This document shows, piece after piece, positions 1 through 9,125 of a stretch of DNA of 64,000 nt (position 1 is its first letter; each line of letters starts with the position of its first letter). This DNA is from Clostridium amylolyticum. GTDB lineage: Bacteria; Bacillota; Clostridia; Clostridiales; Clostridiaceae. The stretch spans positions 186,001 to 250,000 of the forward strand of contig NZ_FQZO01000004.1 of NCBI RefSeq assembly GCF_900142075.1, read 5' to 3'. A program made the translations under genes and the position numbers. A model generated the notes under the pieces. It saw only the letters and a list, made by a program, of their open reading frames with translations. It searched no databases and was not told the origin of the DNA.

Positions 1-616
1 CTCCCGCATTAATTAAAGATTCATGTTTTGGAACCCATAATCCTCTTCCTTCAGCTTCCATAGCCTTTTTAAACCAATCTGACTCATTAATCTTTTTCCA
101 GGTATCATTCTGATCATGCATAAAAGAATTATTATCAGAAGATGAACTAAATCCTGAAAAAGTATGTAAATATATATTTTTAATTATTTTAGTGTTATTA
201 ATACCCATAAGATTAACTAGCATCTTGTTAGTATCTAAAGCAAGAAATGCTGTAGAATAATCTTCTTTATTAACTGTTGATATTTTTTCACCAAGCTCAT
301 TGTTTGCCACTATTTGCATAGAAGTCTGCTCTATAGTTTCATTAATTACACTGGCATAATTTTTATTTTGATTTAGAATTTGATTGGTAAGATTTTTAAA
401 ATCTTCTGTTACCGTATTTTTCGTTATTATGAAATTTCCTACAGTTAAAACTGTTAAGGACAATAAAATAACTAATGAAAAAGTAACCACAAGTTTTCTT
501 AATAAGCCATTTCTTGTAAAAAGTTGCTTTTTGATACTTATTTTATTAATTTCTTGAAGTTTAATGCTGCCTTTATCCCTTTGCCTTTTTAAAGTATTCT
601 TTTTTTTAGCTCTCAT
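1..616 (-). CDS. Membrane sensor, probably methyl-accepting chemotaxis protein (N-terminal part)
   Basis: The reading frame opens at ATG 616 and runs without a stop to the window edge, giving about 205 residues of a longer protein. A GGAGG site lies at 624-628, seven bases before the ATG. The first 40 residues are very basic, followed by one hydrophobic segment at about residues 42-64. The rest is a polar region that would lie outside the cell. It ends in a tryptophan- and glycine-containing stretch (around WFKKAMEAEGRGLWVPKHES) typical of Cache-type ligand-binding domains. This layout fits a chemotaxis transducer, but a membrane diguanylate cyclase or histidine kinase could have the same front half. 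The signalling domain lies outside the window, so the final assignment is open. It is divergent from the sensor kinase at 780. Confidence 0.65.
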   Translation of the reverse strand, partial: MRAKKKNTLKRQRDKGSIKLQEINKISIKKQLFTRNGLLRKLVVTFSLVILLSLTVLTVGNFIITKNTVTEDFKNLTNQILNQNKNYASVINETIEQTSMQIVANNELGEKISTVNKEDYSTAFLALDTNKMLVNLMGINNTKIIKNIYLHTFSGFSSSSDNNSFMHDQNDTWKKINESDWFKKAMEAEGRGLWVPKHESLINAG

Positions 617-779
617 ACCCTATCCTCCAAATAAATTAATATTGCACTATATTATCGTATATATACTTCAATATCTTAAGTTAATTTGTAAAAATAAGAA
701 ATATTTACATTAATATATATACATTATTTGGTATTTTATGATAAAATTATCTTTGTAAGAGTATAATGAGGTGGATATT

Positions 780-3731
780 ATGAAGAATCATGTGCATATA
801 AGTAAAATAGTAGTAATTATCTTATTAAGCTTTATAACTTTTTCATTTATACCTATTTCAAGTAATCTAGATTCAGACAATTATCAAGGTCAAAAAAAGC
901 TTAAATTTTCTTATGAAATCCTTTTCTCTGAAAATGATAATGCTAAGTTTAAAGCAAATGCAGGTAATATGGCAAAGCTTATTTTACAAGATATGAAAGT
1001 TTCTAAAGAGAATGGATTTTATCATGAAGGATTTTATATGTTCTTAATTGGAATTTGTATTGTTATGAGTATTTATAATTTTACTCTTTACAATAAGCGA
1101 GATAATGAGAAATCCCCTCTTTTACTAGGGATATTTTGTTTGCTCTTAATAATAAGGCTGCTAGTAACTGATAACGTTCTCATACTAAGATTTATTCCCT
1201 TTATCTCTTGGAAGATGCATACATTTTTATATTCCTGCTCATTTTTCACTTATATTCCCACATATATAATATACCTAGGTTTTTTATATCCTAAATTAAT
1301 TAATGAAAAAATTCTACTTATTACAAAACATTCCTTAATTTTTTATGTTTTATATTTAGCAATTACTCCTGTTAAATATCATTTTATAGTTTTTGTATTA
1401 TATCAATCTATCACTTTATTATTAATGATCCATGTTGTGACAAAACTTTTCAAAAAATGCTTTTATGATTTGAACTCATACTTATTAATTTTTTTATCTG
1501 CACTTACATTGCTTATAACAAACTCATACGAACTCTTAAGAAAATACGTTTTAAATAATAATTTTTTCATGGTAAATGTAGGATTTCTAATATTTTTATT
1601 GCTTCAAAGCTATCTTATTGCAAATAAATATGTGGACAGTTTCAATAATATAGAGAATTTATCAGAAAAGCTAAAACGCCATAATAAGTTAAAAGATGAA
1701 TTTTTACTGTACATTTCAAAAGAATTGAAGTCTCCTATGAATAGTATTATAGGTCTTACAGAATCCATAGTTTCCGATGAGAATAAATTAAGTTCAAATC
1801 AACTTCTAGATACTAAGCTTATAAATTACAGTGCTGTTCAACTTTCTAAGCTAGTAGATGATATTTTAGATTATTCTAAACTTAACAATACAGATATTGT
1901 TCTAGATAAGCATCCTGTAAATATAAAACAACTAGCAGACATGATATTTTTAATTGCTAAGGGATCATTAACTAATAAAAATCTCATACTTAAAAATGAT
2001 ATCTCTAATGATCTTCCTTTAGTTTATGCTGACATAAACAGATTACAGCAAATTATAAATAACTTATTAGAAAATGCAATAAAATACACCTCTGAAGGAA
2101 TAATAACACTAAATGCTGTAGTTATAAATAATTTTGTAAAAATATCTGTGGAAGACACTGGAATAGGTATACCTATTTGGAAGGTTAATTCACTTTTTGA
2201 TGCCTATACTATTAAAAATAGTCAGGATGTATCTTCTACTACGGGCTTAACCCTCCACCTTACAAAAAAACTAATAGAGCTCCATGGAGGTAGTATTAAC
2301 GTATCCTCTCACGTGGGAAAAGGTTCTAAATTTAGTTTTACTATGCCTTTATATGAAGAAAATACTGAAGTAATGAATAGAGATAATCATTTTGAATTCG
2401 AAAATATTATAGAAAATTATTCAGTGGCTAAATCATCTATGCCAGTTAACCCTCAAGAAAAACAAAAAAATTATAGAATATTAATTGTAGATAATGAACT
2501 ACCTAGCAGAAAGGTAGTGGAAAATCATCTTCTAGCAGATGGCTACTCCTTAACCTCAGTGTCCTCTGGAAAAGAGGCTATGGAAATTATATCTAATGAA
2601 GATGCTTTAGATCTTGTTATACTAAATTTATTTATACCAGATATGATTGGCTATGAGCTTTGCAGTAACATAAGAAATAAAAAATCCCTTTATGATCTGC
2701 CAATTTTAATGCTTACTTCCAGTACAAAAACTGATAGTCTACTTTTATCTTTTGAGTCTGGTGCTAACGACTATCTTATTAAACCTGTAGATAAGGTTGA
2801 ACTTTTATCTAGGGTAAAGACTCTAATTAAGCTAAAACACTATGTTAAAGAATCCCTTGAGCTTCATAACCAAATAAGTTATACCACAAAAAAAGTAGCA
2901 GATCTTACTGACGATATAAATAAGGTAAGGGAATTAGATAAATTAAAAACAGAATTCTTTTCCAATATATCTCATGAATTAAAAACGCCTTTAAATGTAA
3001 TATGGACAAGCGTCCAGCTATTGAAATCATTTGATTATGAAGGTTACCAGAACAGCGTCAGTATTCCTAGATATTTAAATATAATGAACCAAAATTGTTT
3101 AAGACTTATTAGGCTTATTAATAACATAATAGATATAACCAAGATTGATGGAAATTACCTACAGGTGGAGATGTCCAATAATGATATAATATTCACCATT
3201 GAAGAAATATCTCTTTCAGTTGTTAACTATGCAGAATCCTTGGGCTTAAATTTAATATTTGATACTGAAATAGAAGAAAAATATATGGCCTTTGACCAAG
3301 ATAAAATTGAAAGGATAATATTAAATCTACTTTCTAATGCTATTAAATTCACACCTAAAGGTGGCACTATTGAGGTACTTGTAAAAGAAATTGAAGATAA
3401 TATAAGAATTATAGTTAAAGATAGTGGTATAGGTATACCTGAAGACAAGCTAAAAGTTATCTTTGATAGGTTTATGCAGGTAGATAAATCTCTTTCAAGA
3501 AAAACAGAAGGAAGCGGCATAGGTTTATCTCTAGTAAAATCCTTAGTGGAGCTCCACGGGGGCACTGTAAAAGCAGAAAGCACTTATGGCAGTGGAAGTT
3601 CCTTTATAATAGACCTTCCTGTAAGGGTATTAGAAGATAATACTATCCCTGTTATGAAGGATAAACTCATACCTCCTTCAAATAAAATTGATAGAATCAA
3701 TATAGAATTTTCTGATATCTATACCTATTAA
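780..3731 (+). CDS. Hybrid sensor histidine kinase with tandem kinase modules (first kinase and receiver degenerate)
   Basis: ATG 780 is preferred over the in-frame GTG 771, because GTG 771 lies inside the GAGGTGG ribosome site. The 983-residue protein has an N-terminal hydrophobic segment, a short outer loop, and a block of about seven membrane helices (roughly residues 84-290) resembling 7TMR-DISM sensors. Next come kinase module 1 (about 300-525), a receiver (about 565-685), and kinase module 2 (about 725-960). In module 1 the phospho-acceptor motif reads SKELKSP, with Lys314 where His is expected, although its N and G1 boxes (ENAIKYT, DTGIGIP) survive. In the receiver the acceptor position is Asn616 (VILNLFIPD). 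Module 2 keeps His732 (SHELKTP), SNAIKFT, DSGIGIP and GSGIGLS and should be active. No dedicated response regulator lies next to it, so its output is unknown. Confidence 0.9.
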   Translation: MKNHVHISKIVVIILLSFITFSFIPISSNLDSDNYQGQKKLKFSYEILFSENDNAKFKANAGNMAKLILQDMKVSKENGFYHEGFYMFLIGICIVMSIYNFTLYNKRDNEKSPLLLGIFCLLLIIRLLVTDNVLILRFIPFISWKMHTFLYSCSFFTYIPTYIIYLGFLYPKLINEKILLITKHSLIFYVLYLAITPVKYHFIVFVLYQSITLLLMIHVVTKLFKKCFYDLNSYLLIFLSALTLLITNSYELLRKYVLNNNFFMVNVGFLIFLLLQSYLIANKYVDSFNNIENLSEKLKRHNKLKDEFLLYISKELKSPMNSIIGLTESIVSDENKLSSNQLLDTKLINYSAVQLSKLVDDILDYSKLNNTDIVLDKHPVNIKQLADMIFLIAKGSLTNKNLILKNDISNDLPLVYADINRLQQIINNLLENAIKYTSEGIITLNAVVINNFVKISVEDTGIGIPIWKVNSLFDAYTIKNSQDVSSTTGLTLHLTKKLIELHGGSINVSSHVGKGSKFSFTMPLYEENTEVMNRDNHFEFENIIENYSVAKSSMPVNPQEKQKNYRILIVDNELPSRKVVENHLLADGYSLTSVSSGKEAMEIISNEDALDLVILNLFIPDMIGYELCSNIRNKKSLYDLPILMLTSSTKTDSLLLSFESGANDYLIKPVDKVELLSRVKTLIKLKHYVKESLELHNQISYTTKKVADLTDDINKVRELDKLKTEFFSNISHELKTPLNVIWTSVQLLKSFDYEGYQNSVSIPRYLNIMNQNCLRLIRLINNIIDITKIDGNYLQVEMSNNDIIFTIEEISLSVVNYAESLGLNLIFDTEIEEKYMAFDQDKIERIILNLLSNAIKFTPKGGTIEVLVKEIEDNIRIIVKDSGIGIPEDKLKVIFDRFMQVDKSLSRKTEGSGIGLSLVKSLVELHGGTVKAESTYGSGSSFIIDLPVRVLEDNTIPVMKDKLIPPSNKIDRINIEFSDIYTY

Positions 3732-3875
3732 TTTTATGTATATTTTAGCCTGTTAACCTCTTCTTTTTTCTAAAACCTTAATTCTAAAATACTAAATGGA
3801 AGATTTGAAATTGTTGTCTAAGTCCATGTTATCTAAAAACTTAATTACTTAATAAAAATCAGACATATCATTAAC

Positions 3876-3911
3876 AAAAAACCAGGCATTTCGTAAAGTG
3901 CCTGGTTTTTT
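3876..3911. terminator. Bidirectional rho-independent terminator
   Basis: An inverted repeat AAAAAACCAGGCA / TGCCTGGTTTTTT with a ten-base loop sits between the convergent sensor kinase and aldehyde dehydrogenase genes. It has A and T runs on both sides, so it can work in both directions. Confidence 0.85.
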
Positions 3912-3918
3912 AATGGGA

Positions 3919-5292
3919 TTATTTAAAAATCTTTTTTAACAATTTCATATTATTTTTATATGGAGGGTATCTAAAATTAAAATCTAACACATTACCTCTT
4001 TTAATAAAACTCTTTGAATGGGAAAATGTTTCAAAGGTCTTCTTACCATGGTAACTACCCATACCACTATCTCCCACTCCTCCAAATGGAAGTGATGTAG
4101 ATGCTACATGCATTATGGTGTCATTTATACATCCTCCTCCAGAAGATGTGGTTTTAATTATATTTTCTCCCTTTTCCTTATCTTTAGTAAAATAATAAAG
4201 TGCCAATGGCTTTGGTCTGCAATTTATGAACTTAACAGCTTCCTTTAAATCCTTATATTCTAAAATAGGAAGCAAAGGTCCAAATATTTCATCTGTCATA
4301 AGAGGTGAATCTTCTGATATATCTATTAGTGCTGTAGGTGCTATATATAGCTTTTCGTTATTATAACTGCCTCCCATAACTAGCTTTCCTTGAGATAAGT
4401 ATCCAACTAACCTTTGAAACTGCTTGTTGTCTATGATTTTAGGATAGTCCTTACTAAGCATGGCTTCTTTGCCATAAAACTTTTCTGTCCAAAACTTTAA
4501 CTTTTTAATAAACTCATCTTTAATACTATCATGTACTAACACATAATCCGGTGCTACACAAGTTTGTCCTGCATTAATAAATTTTCCCCAGGCTATACGC
4601 TTCGCAGCTAAGGATACATCACAATCTTCATCTAAAAGTGCTGGACTCTTGCCTCCCAACTCTAAGGTAACGGGAGTAAGATGTTTAGAAGCGGCCTCCA
4701 TTACAATCTTTCCTACTGCCACACTACCAGTAAAGAAAATATAATCATACTTTTCTTTAAGTATAGCTGAAACCTCTTCTCTTCCTCCAAAGGGTTCTAT
4801 AACTGCTGCATATTCCTTTGGGAAACACTCTTCTATAATTTTCATTATTACTAATGTGGTTTCTTTAGAATATTGAGATGGCTTAATAAGGGCGCAATTT
4901 CCAGCAGCCATGGCTCCCACTAAAGGTGCTATGTTAAGTTGAAAAGGATAGTTGAAAGGTCCAATAATTAAAACTACTCCATAGGGTTCTTCATAGATGT
5001 AGCTTTTACTTGGCCAGTTGTATATTGGAGTCCTAACCCTTTTAACCTTTGCCCATTTTTTTAAATTTTTTAGTATATAATCAATTTCATCATATACTAT
5101 TCCTACTTCTGTGGCTAAGCTTTCAAAGGGTGACTTGTTAAGGTCAACTCTAAGTGCTTCATATATTTCTTCCTCATGATTTTTAATACTATTTCTAAGT
5201 CTTTTAAGCATCTCTATTCTAAAGTCTATATCCTTTGTTTTATCAGTTTCAAAAAACTCTCTTTGCTTTTCAATTATCATATTAAAATCCAT
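3919..5292 (-). CDS. NAD(P)-dependent aldehyde dehydrogenase (class 3-like)
   Basis: This 457-residue protein has the length of the membrane-associated/ALDH3-like branch of the aldehyde dehydrogenase superfamily (YwdH-like), which oxidises aldehydes to acids. Visible landmarks are GPFNYPFQL (start of the cofactor fold, about 111-119), the FFTGS glycine motif near residue 187, the general base Glu211 in ELGGKSP, and the catalytic Cys245 in NAGQTC. A hydrophobic and basic C-terminus (ending KLLKKIFK) could touch the membrane. A GGGGGAT ribosome site precedes ATG 5292. The gene is monocistronic and ends at the bidirectional hairpin at 3876. Its upstream region is an unusual array of 64-base tandem repeats. 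Substrate cannot be read from the sequence. Confidence 0.93.
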   Translation of the reverse strand: MDFNMIIEKQREFFETDKTKDIDFRIEMLKRLRNSIKNHEEEIYEALRVDLNKSPFESLATEVGIVYDEIDYILKNLKKWAKVKRVRTPIYNWPSKSYIYEEPYGVVLIIGPFNYPFQLNIAPLVGAMAAGNCALIKPSQYSKETTLVIMKIIEECFPKEYAAVIEPFGGREEVSAILKEKYDYIFFTGSVAVGKIVMEAASKHLTPVTLELGGKSPALLDEDCDVSLAAKRIAWGKFINAGQTCVAPDYVLVHDSIKDEFIKKLKFWTEKFYGKEAMLSKDYPKIIDNKQFQRLVGYLSQGKLVMGGSYNNEKLYIAPTALIDISEDSPLMTDEIFGPLLPILEYKDLKEAVKFINCRPKPLALYYFTKDKEKGENIIKTTSSGGGCINDTIMHVASTSLPFGGVGDSGMGSYHGKKTFETFSHSKSFIKRGNVLDFNFRYPPYKNNMKLLKKIFK

Positions 5293-5308
5293 ATGACATC
5301 CCCCTTTT

Positions 5309-5538
5309 GTTCCAATAGCATAACTATATCATTTAAATGATTTCTTTACTCTCAAAGCATATAATCTAATGATTTTCATATGGTAGCTATATCACTTAAA
5401 TGACTATTTTTACTCTTAAAGCATATCATCTATTAGTTCCCATATCATAGCTATATCAATCAGATGATTCTCTTTATTCTTTAAGTATATCATCTATTTG
5501 TTCATATAACATAACTATATCACTTAAATAAATTATTA
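5309..5538. repeat. Tandem repeat, about 64-base unit, 3.6 copies
   Basis: Four consecutive copies start near 5309, 5371, 5436 and 5500 (units of 62, 65 and 64 bases, the last partial). Each contains a conserved ATAGCTATATCA-type core followed by TTAAATGA and, later, a GCATATCATCTA-type segment. The first copy includes the perfect palindrome ATCATTTAAATGAT. The array fills the gap between the aldehyde dehydrogenase start and the DUF3298 gene end, so it lies in the dehydrogenase promoter region. Confidence 0.85.
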
Positions 5539-5570
5539 AAAAGGAGATACATATATTGTAATGTTTCATT

Positions 5571-6311
5571 TTAATTAAATTTCACCTTTAAGCCTTGGTT
5601 TATTTTACTGTAAGGTATTAAAAACTCTGGATTTCCTGCAGCAAAAGGAGCTATTTCATAAACTTGAAAGTATACTACAATACCATCCTTGGTAAAATAA
5701 AAATCTTGATTTTCCTTTATGGTTTTAAAAGCATCTTTAAAATAATTGTCAGGGTGCTTTGATATTTCAGATAATATTTCTTGATTTATTATGGACTTAT
5801 AGTCATAGCCTTCCTTAAAAATATCTTTGATTTGCAACCTCTCACCGGTTTTAAGATTATAGTTATAGGGTACCACCTTGTATATTCCATGAGCTCCCCC
5901 TCTATACTCGTAATAAGTTACTATAAGACTTAAATAATCATTTAAATAATGCAAATTATACTTGGTTATCACCTGGAAAGGGGTTACGTCTAACCCTGCT
6001 TTTAATAAGCTACTATAGTTTTCTAAGGCTGAGGCTTCAATGGAACTTTTGAAATTCATAGCATCATCGTATAATGTTTTATTAATAGATTTTTCTATAT
6101 TACTGTCTAAAATCCCTGAAATCACTGGAATGTTGAGTTCAGTGGTTAAATAAGGTTTTGAATCTTTAACTATCTTAGGTGTTACTTTAATCTTACCTTC
6201 CTTTAATATAAATTCCGCACCTTGTACATTAACACTTATAATGTTTATAATAACTATTGCAAAAATCATAAATGAATAAAAAATATTCTTTGTATTTTTC
6301 AAAGATATCAC
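5571..6311 (-). CDS. Secreted DUF3298/DUF4163 (RsiV-like) domain protein
   Basis: This is a 246-residue protein with an N-terminal hydrophobic segment at about 11-31 that ends in VQGAE, a plausible signal-peptidase site. The remainder matches the pattern of DUF4163 plus DUF3298 proteins: an extended beta-rich N-terminal half (about 35-110), the YYEYRGGAHG motif near 137, and a C-terminal VYFQVYEIAPFAAGNPEF-type ending. In RsiV this fold binds lysozyme, and in PdaC it accompanies a deacetylase; here it stands alone. No sigma factor or catalytic domain is attached, so the role is probably cell-envelope related but unassigned. It is divergent from the SigI/RsgI-like gene at 6426. Confidence 0.8.
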   Translation of the reverse strand: MISLKNTKNIFYSFMIFAIVIINIISVNVQGAEFILKEGKIKVTPKIVKDSKPYLTTELNIPVISGILDSNIEKSINKTLYDDAMNFKSSIEASALENYSSLLKAGLDVTPFQVITKYNLHYLNDYLSLIVTYYEYRGGAHGIYKVVPYNYNLKTGERLQIKDIFKEGYDYKSIINQEILSEISKHPDNYFKDAFKTIKENQDFYFTKDGIVVYFQVYEIAPFAAGNPEFLIPYSKINQGLKVKFN

Positions 6312-6425
6312 CCCCTAATTATTACCTTAATATTATTACCTTAATATTTTTTTTTATTTATCCTATAAATAATTTGCTATTAAGCTTATAATAGATTTGA
6401 ATAATATTGTATATGAGGTGTAATA

Positions 6426-7430
6426 ATGAATTATAATTTTATACTTCAAAAAAATAAATACAGTTTTTCCTATAGTCCACCCATAGCATTGGTGGATGAG
6501 AAGTTAGCTAATGAAAGAGCAAAGGAAATATCATTTTTTATAAGGGAATTACAACTATACGGCGTAACCTTAAAAGACCTCTATAAGAGTACACCTAGCT
6601 TTACAGAAAAGAATCAGCTACTAAATGTAACATTAGCTATATCTAAGGAAGAAAGTTTTATTAGGGAGTTTAAAGCTGTAAGAAAATTAAATATTAAAAG
6701 ATTAAATAAGTATACGGAAATCCCAAAGAGGCATCTAGAAAAATGGAGCAGTTACTTAATAGCCTATATACTTTTGTTTTCTAATACTGCCTATGATAAA
6801 ATAACAAAATATATAACCATACAATTAAATGACGATCCCTCTAATTCCTTAGCTTTATATTCTCCTAATTCTATAGAGATAAATACGGGTATCGTACTGG
6901 AAACCTCTAATAATAATGCCGTTATACTTACATACCATGGAGAATTTTTAAATATTAAGACTACTGATAACCCTGATTTAGGTACCGTATCTTCTGGTGA
7001 TCTTAAAAAGAGTTTAGTAGATTTTAAAGTCCCCATAGCTTTAATTGTATTTGCTTGTGTAGTGTTTTTGCTATTTGGTTTTACTTATTATAATATTTCA
7101 AAAAGCACTGTAATAGTTCATCATAAGAGTGATTATATTATTACGGTAAATAATTTAAATAGAGTAATTAAAGTTACCTCTTCCACTAACAAAGGGAGGG
7201 ATATTTTAAAAAGTAGTAAAATGAAGCACAAGAATATAGATAATGCTATTTTGTCTTTGCTTCAAGATATGGAAAAAAACAATATTTTAATAACAAATGA
7301 CACTATTACCTTTATAGTTTCAGGCAGTGCTTTAGACTACAATAGTTTAACTAAAAGTGAAACTTACTTAACAGATAAAAAAATCAATGTAGAAATAAAC
7401 AATTCAGGAAGAAATCACACAATTAAATAA
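6426..7430 (+). CDS. Fusion: SigI C-terminal domain + RsgI-like membrane anti-sigma protein
   Basis: This is a 334-residue protein with a GAGGTG ribosome site six bases before ATG 6426. Residues about 24-130 follow the C-terminal DNA-binding part of sigma-I: a KEISFFIRELQLYGVTLKDL stretch, a SP/TP turn, RKLNIKRLNKYTEIPKRHLE in the place of the SigI helix-turn-helix, then the YLIAYILL helix. The sigma core-binding region 2 is absent. Residues about 151-190 match the RsgI N-terminal beta domain (TGIVLETSNNNAVILTYHGEF). A membrane helix follows at 202-222, then an RsgI-type outer domain (about 225-290, NRVIKVTSSTNKGRDIL). The Asn-Pro of the usual INPS motif is not present. SigI and RsgI are normally separate proteins of one operon. 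A membrane-tethered regulator is inferred, not shown. Confidence 0.75.
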   Translation: MNYNFILQKNKYSFSYSPPIALVDEKLANERAKEISFFIRELQLYGVTLKDLYKSTPSFTEKNQLLNVTLAISKEESFIREFKAVRKLNIKRLNKYTEIPKRHLEKWSSYLIAYILLFSNTAYDKITKYITIQLNDDPSNSLALYSPNSIEINTGIVLETSNNNAVILTYHGEFLNIKTTDNPDLGTVSSGDLKKSLVDFKVPIALIVFACVVFLLFGFTYYNISKSTVIVHHKSDYIITVNNLNRVIKVTSSTNKGRDILKSSKMKHKNIDNAILSLLQDMEKNNILITNDTITFIVSGSALDYNSLTKSETYLTDKKINVEINNSGRNHTIK

Positions 7431-7460
7431 TTATATTTTAGAAAGGATTACTAGTCTCTT

Positions 7461-8225
7461 ATGAAGCCAAAAAATATAATAAAGCATGAAGAAAGGTCAG
7501 AAGAAATAAGAATAAACAAATATATTAGTGAAAGTGGCTTTTGTTCTAGGCGCCAAGCTGACAGATATTTAGAAGCTGGTGAAGTTACCATAGATGGTAA
7601 AATAGCAAACCTAGGTGATAAGGTAAAACCTGGAGAGAAGGTATGTATCAAAGGGAAACCCCTTTATAAAGAAGAAGAATTGGTATACATAGCCTTAAAC
7701 AAGCCAGTGGGTATAACTTGTACTACAGATAGAAAAACGCCAGGAAATATAGTTGATTTTATGAACTATCACAAAAGAATTTTTCACATAGGAAGATTAG
7801 ATAAAGATTCTCAAGGCCTTATATTACTCACTAATGATGGAGATATAGTAAATAAAATATTAAGAGAAGGCAATAACCACGATAAAGAATACATAGTAAC
7901 GGTGGATAAATCTATTACAAATGATTTTATACTTAATATGTCGCAAGGTGTTAAAATTTTAGATACTGTAACTAAAGAATGCTATATTAAAAAAGAGGGC
8001 AGCAAAGTATTTAGAATAATATTAACTCAAGGTCTTAATCGCCAAATAAGAAGAATGTGCCAAGCTTTAGGTTACAATGTAACAAAATTAGAGAGAATAC
8101 GTATAATGAACATTAAGCTCGGTTCACTTCCCTTAGGCAAATGGCGCTACCTAACTTTGGATGAGCTTAAAGAATTAAATACACTGATTTCTAACTCTAT
8201 AAAAACAGAAGAGGCTTCAAAATAA
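7461..8225 (+). CDS. rluF: 23S rRNA pseudouridine synthase RluF-type
   Basis: This 254-residue member of the RsuA/RluF pseudouridine synthases converts a specific uridine of ribosomal RNA to pseudouridine. An S4 RNA-binding domain occupies about residues 16-62 (INKYISESGFCSRRQADRYL). The catalytic domain follows, with GRLDKDSQGL carrying the nucleophilic Asp114, and the closing RQIRRMCQALGY motif. The run around NHDKEYIVTVDKSIT resembles RluF more than RsuA or RluB, so position 2604 of 23S rRNA is the likely target. The ribosome site (GAAAGGA, 7440-7446) is rather far from ATG 7461. It lies 30 bases after the SigI/RsgI-like gene and may be cotranscribed with it. Confidence 0.88.
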   Translation: MKPKNIIKHEERSEEIRINKYISESGFCSRRQADRYLEAGEVTIDGKIANLGDKVKPGEKVCIKGKPLYKEEELVYIALNKPVGITCTTDRKTPGNIVDFMNYHKRIFHIGRLDKDSQGLILLTNDGDIVNKILREGNNHDKEYIVTVDKSITNDFILNMSQGVKILDTVTKECYIKKEGSKVFRIILTQGLNRQIRRMCQALGYNVTKLERIRIMNIKLGSLPLGKWRYLTLDELKELNTLISNSIKTEEASK

Positions 8226-8231
8226 GCCTCT

Positions 8232-9125
8232 TCACTTTATTTTTAATTTCTTTATATAACTTTCTAAGGTATCTTTATTTTCTATGTTGATTCTCTTTAT
8301 TTCAAAAACATTATCTTTTTTATTTGCTAATCCTTGTAAAGTGGTAAATCCAAGATTAAAGCCAAAAGATTTTACTGCATTTATAGTATCAGCATTATAC
8401 TTTTTATCATCATAAGAAATAAAACTAACAGGTTTCTTTGTTACCTTTTCTAATTTTTGTTTTCCATCGCTGATTATCCTTTTCTGCTGCTCCATAGTCA
8501 TTTCTGCAATATTATTAGAAGATACATAGTACATACCTATTTCCATACCGTAATCTTGCATCTCATTAATCTGAGAAGAAGTCAAATAACCAGTAACATT
8601 ATTAACTTTGCTTCCATCAATAAAACAAATTGCTTTAAATCCATACTTTTTTAGTATAGGGAGTACCAGAGTATATTTGTCATTGTAGCCACTATCAAAG
8701 GTAATTAAAACAGGTTTTTCAGGTAAGGATTTATTATTTATTAGATATTCACTAAGCTGCATTGAAGTTATACTATTATATCCATTTTCTTTTAAGTGCT
8801 TCATCTGTATTTCAAAATTATTCTTTGAAACCGTTCCTTCAATACCCTCTTTTTCCTTAACGGAGTTATAAGTCAATATAGGAATACCTGAACTTTCAGT
8901 AGTTTTTTCAGAATTTATGTTTCTCCCCTCATCTTTTGTATTCTTTGTAGAGGATACAGTGCTATCTTTTTCTTTCCCCTGGTTTTTTGAGGTTTTATCT
9001 GAAGTTTGTATAATTGATTTCTTTGCATTTTTAAGTTTCATTTCACCAACTGCAGCAGTTAAAACCAATGCAGCGGCTAGTCCCATTGCTATAGTTATGA
9101 GAAATCTTTTATTACTAATTTTCAA
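8232..9125 (-). CDS. Polysaccharide deacetylase-fold protein, metal ligands lost
   Basis: It has a membrane anchor or signal segment in the first 30 residues, a low-complexity Lys/Ser/Thr linker (about 35-80), and a NodB-like domain. TTG 9125 is chosen because AAAGGATGAT sits just before it; the in-frame ATG 9134 abuts the GG of that site with no spacing. Counting from ATG 9134, family motifs are visible but altered: YHS is YNS (Asn90), TFDDG is TFDSG (Ser148), and the HxxxH metal motif after EIG reads Tyr202 and Ser206. Active members need the Asp and both His residues for a divalent metal, so this protein is probably not a deacetylase. It may bind glycan or have a structural role. It converges on rluF with six bases between the stops. 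Confidence 0.82.
   Translation of the reverse strand: MKISNKRFLITIAMGLAAALVLTAAVGEMKLKNAKKSIIQTSDKTSKNQGKEKDSTVSSTKNTKDEGRNINSEKTTESSGIPILTYNSVKEKEGIEGTVSKNNFEIQMKHLKENGYNSITSMQLSEYLINNKSLPEKPVLITFDSGYNDKYTLVLPILKKYGFKAICFIDGSKVNNVTGYLTSSQINEMQDYGMEIGMYYVSSNNIAEMTMEQQKRIISDGKQKLEKVTKKPVSFISYDDKKYNADTINAVKSFGFNLGFTTLQGLANKKDNVFEIKRINIENKDTLESYIKKLKIK

Noticed and set aside
5309..5538. CRISPR array
   Set aside because: The unit is 62-65 bases, wholly repeated with drift and without unique spacers. It is a tandem repeat.
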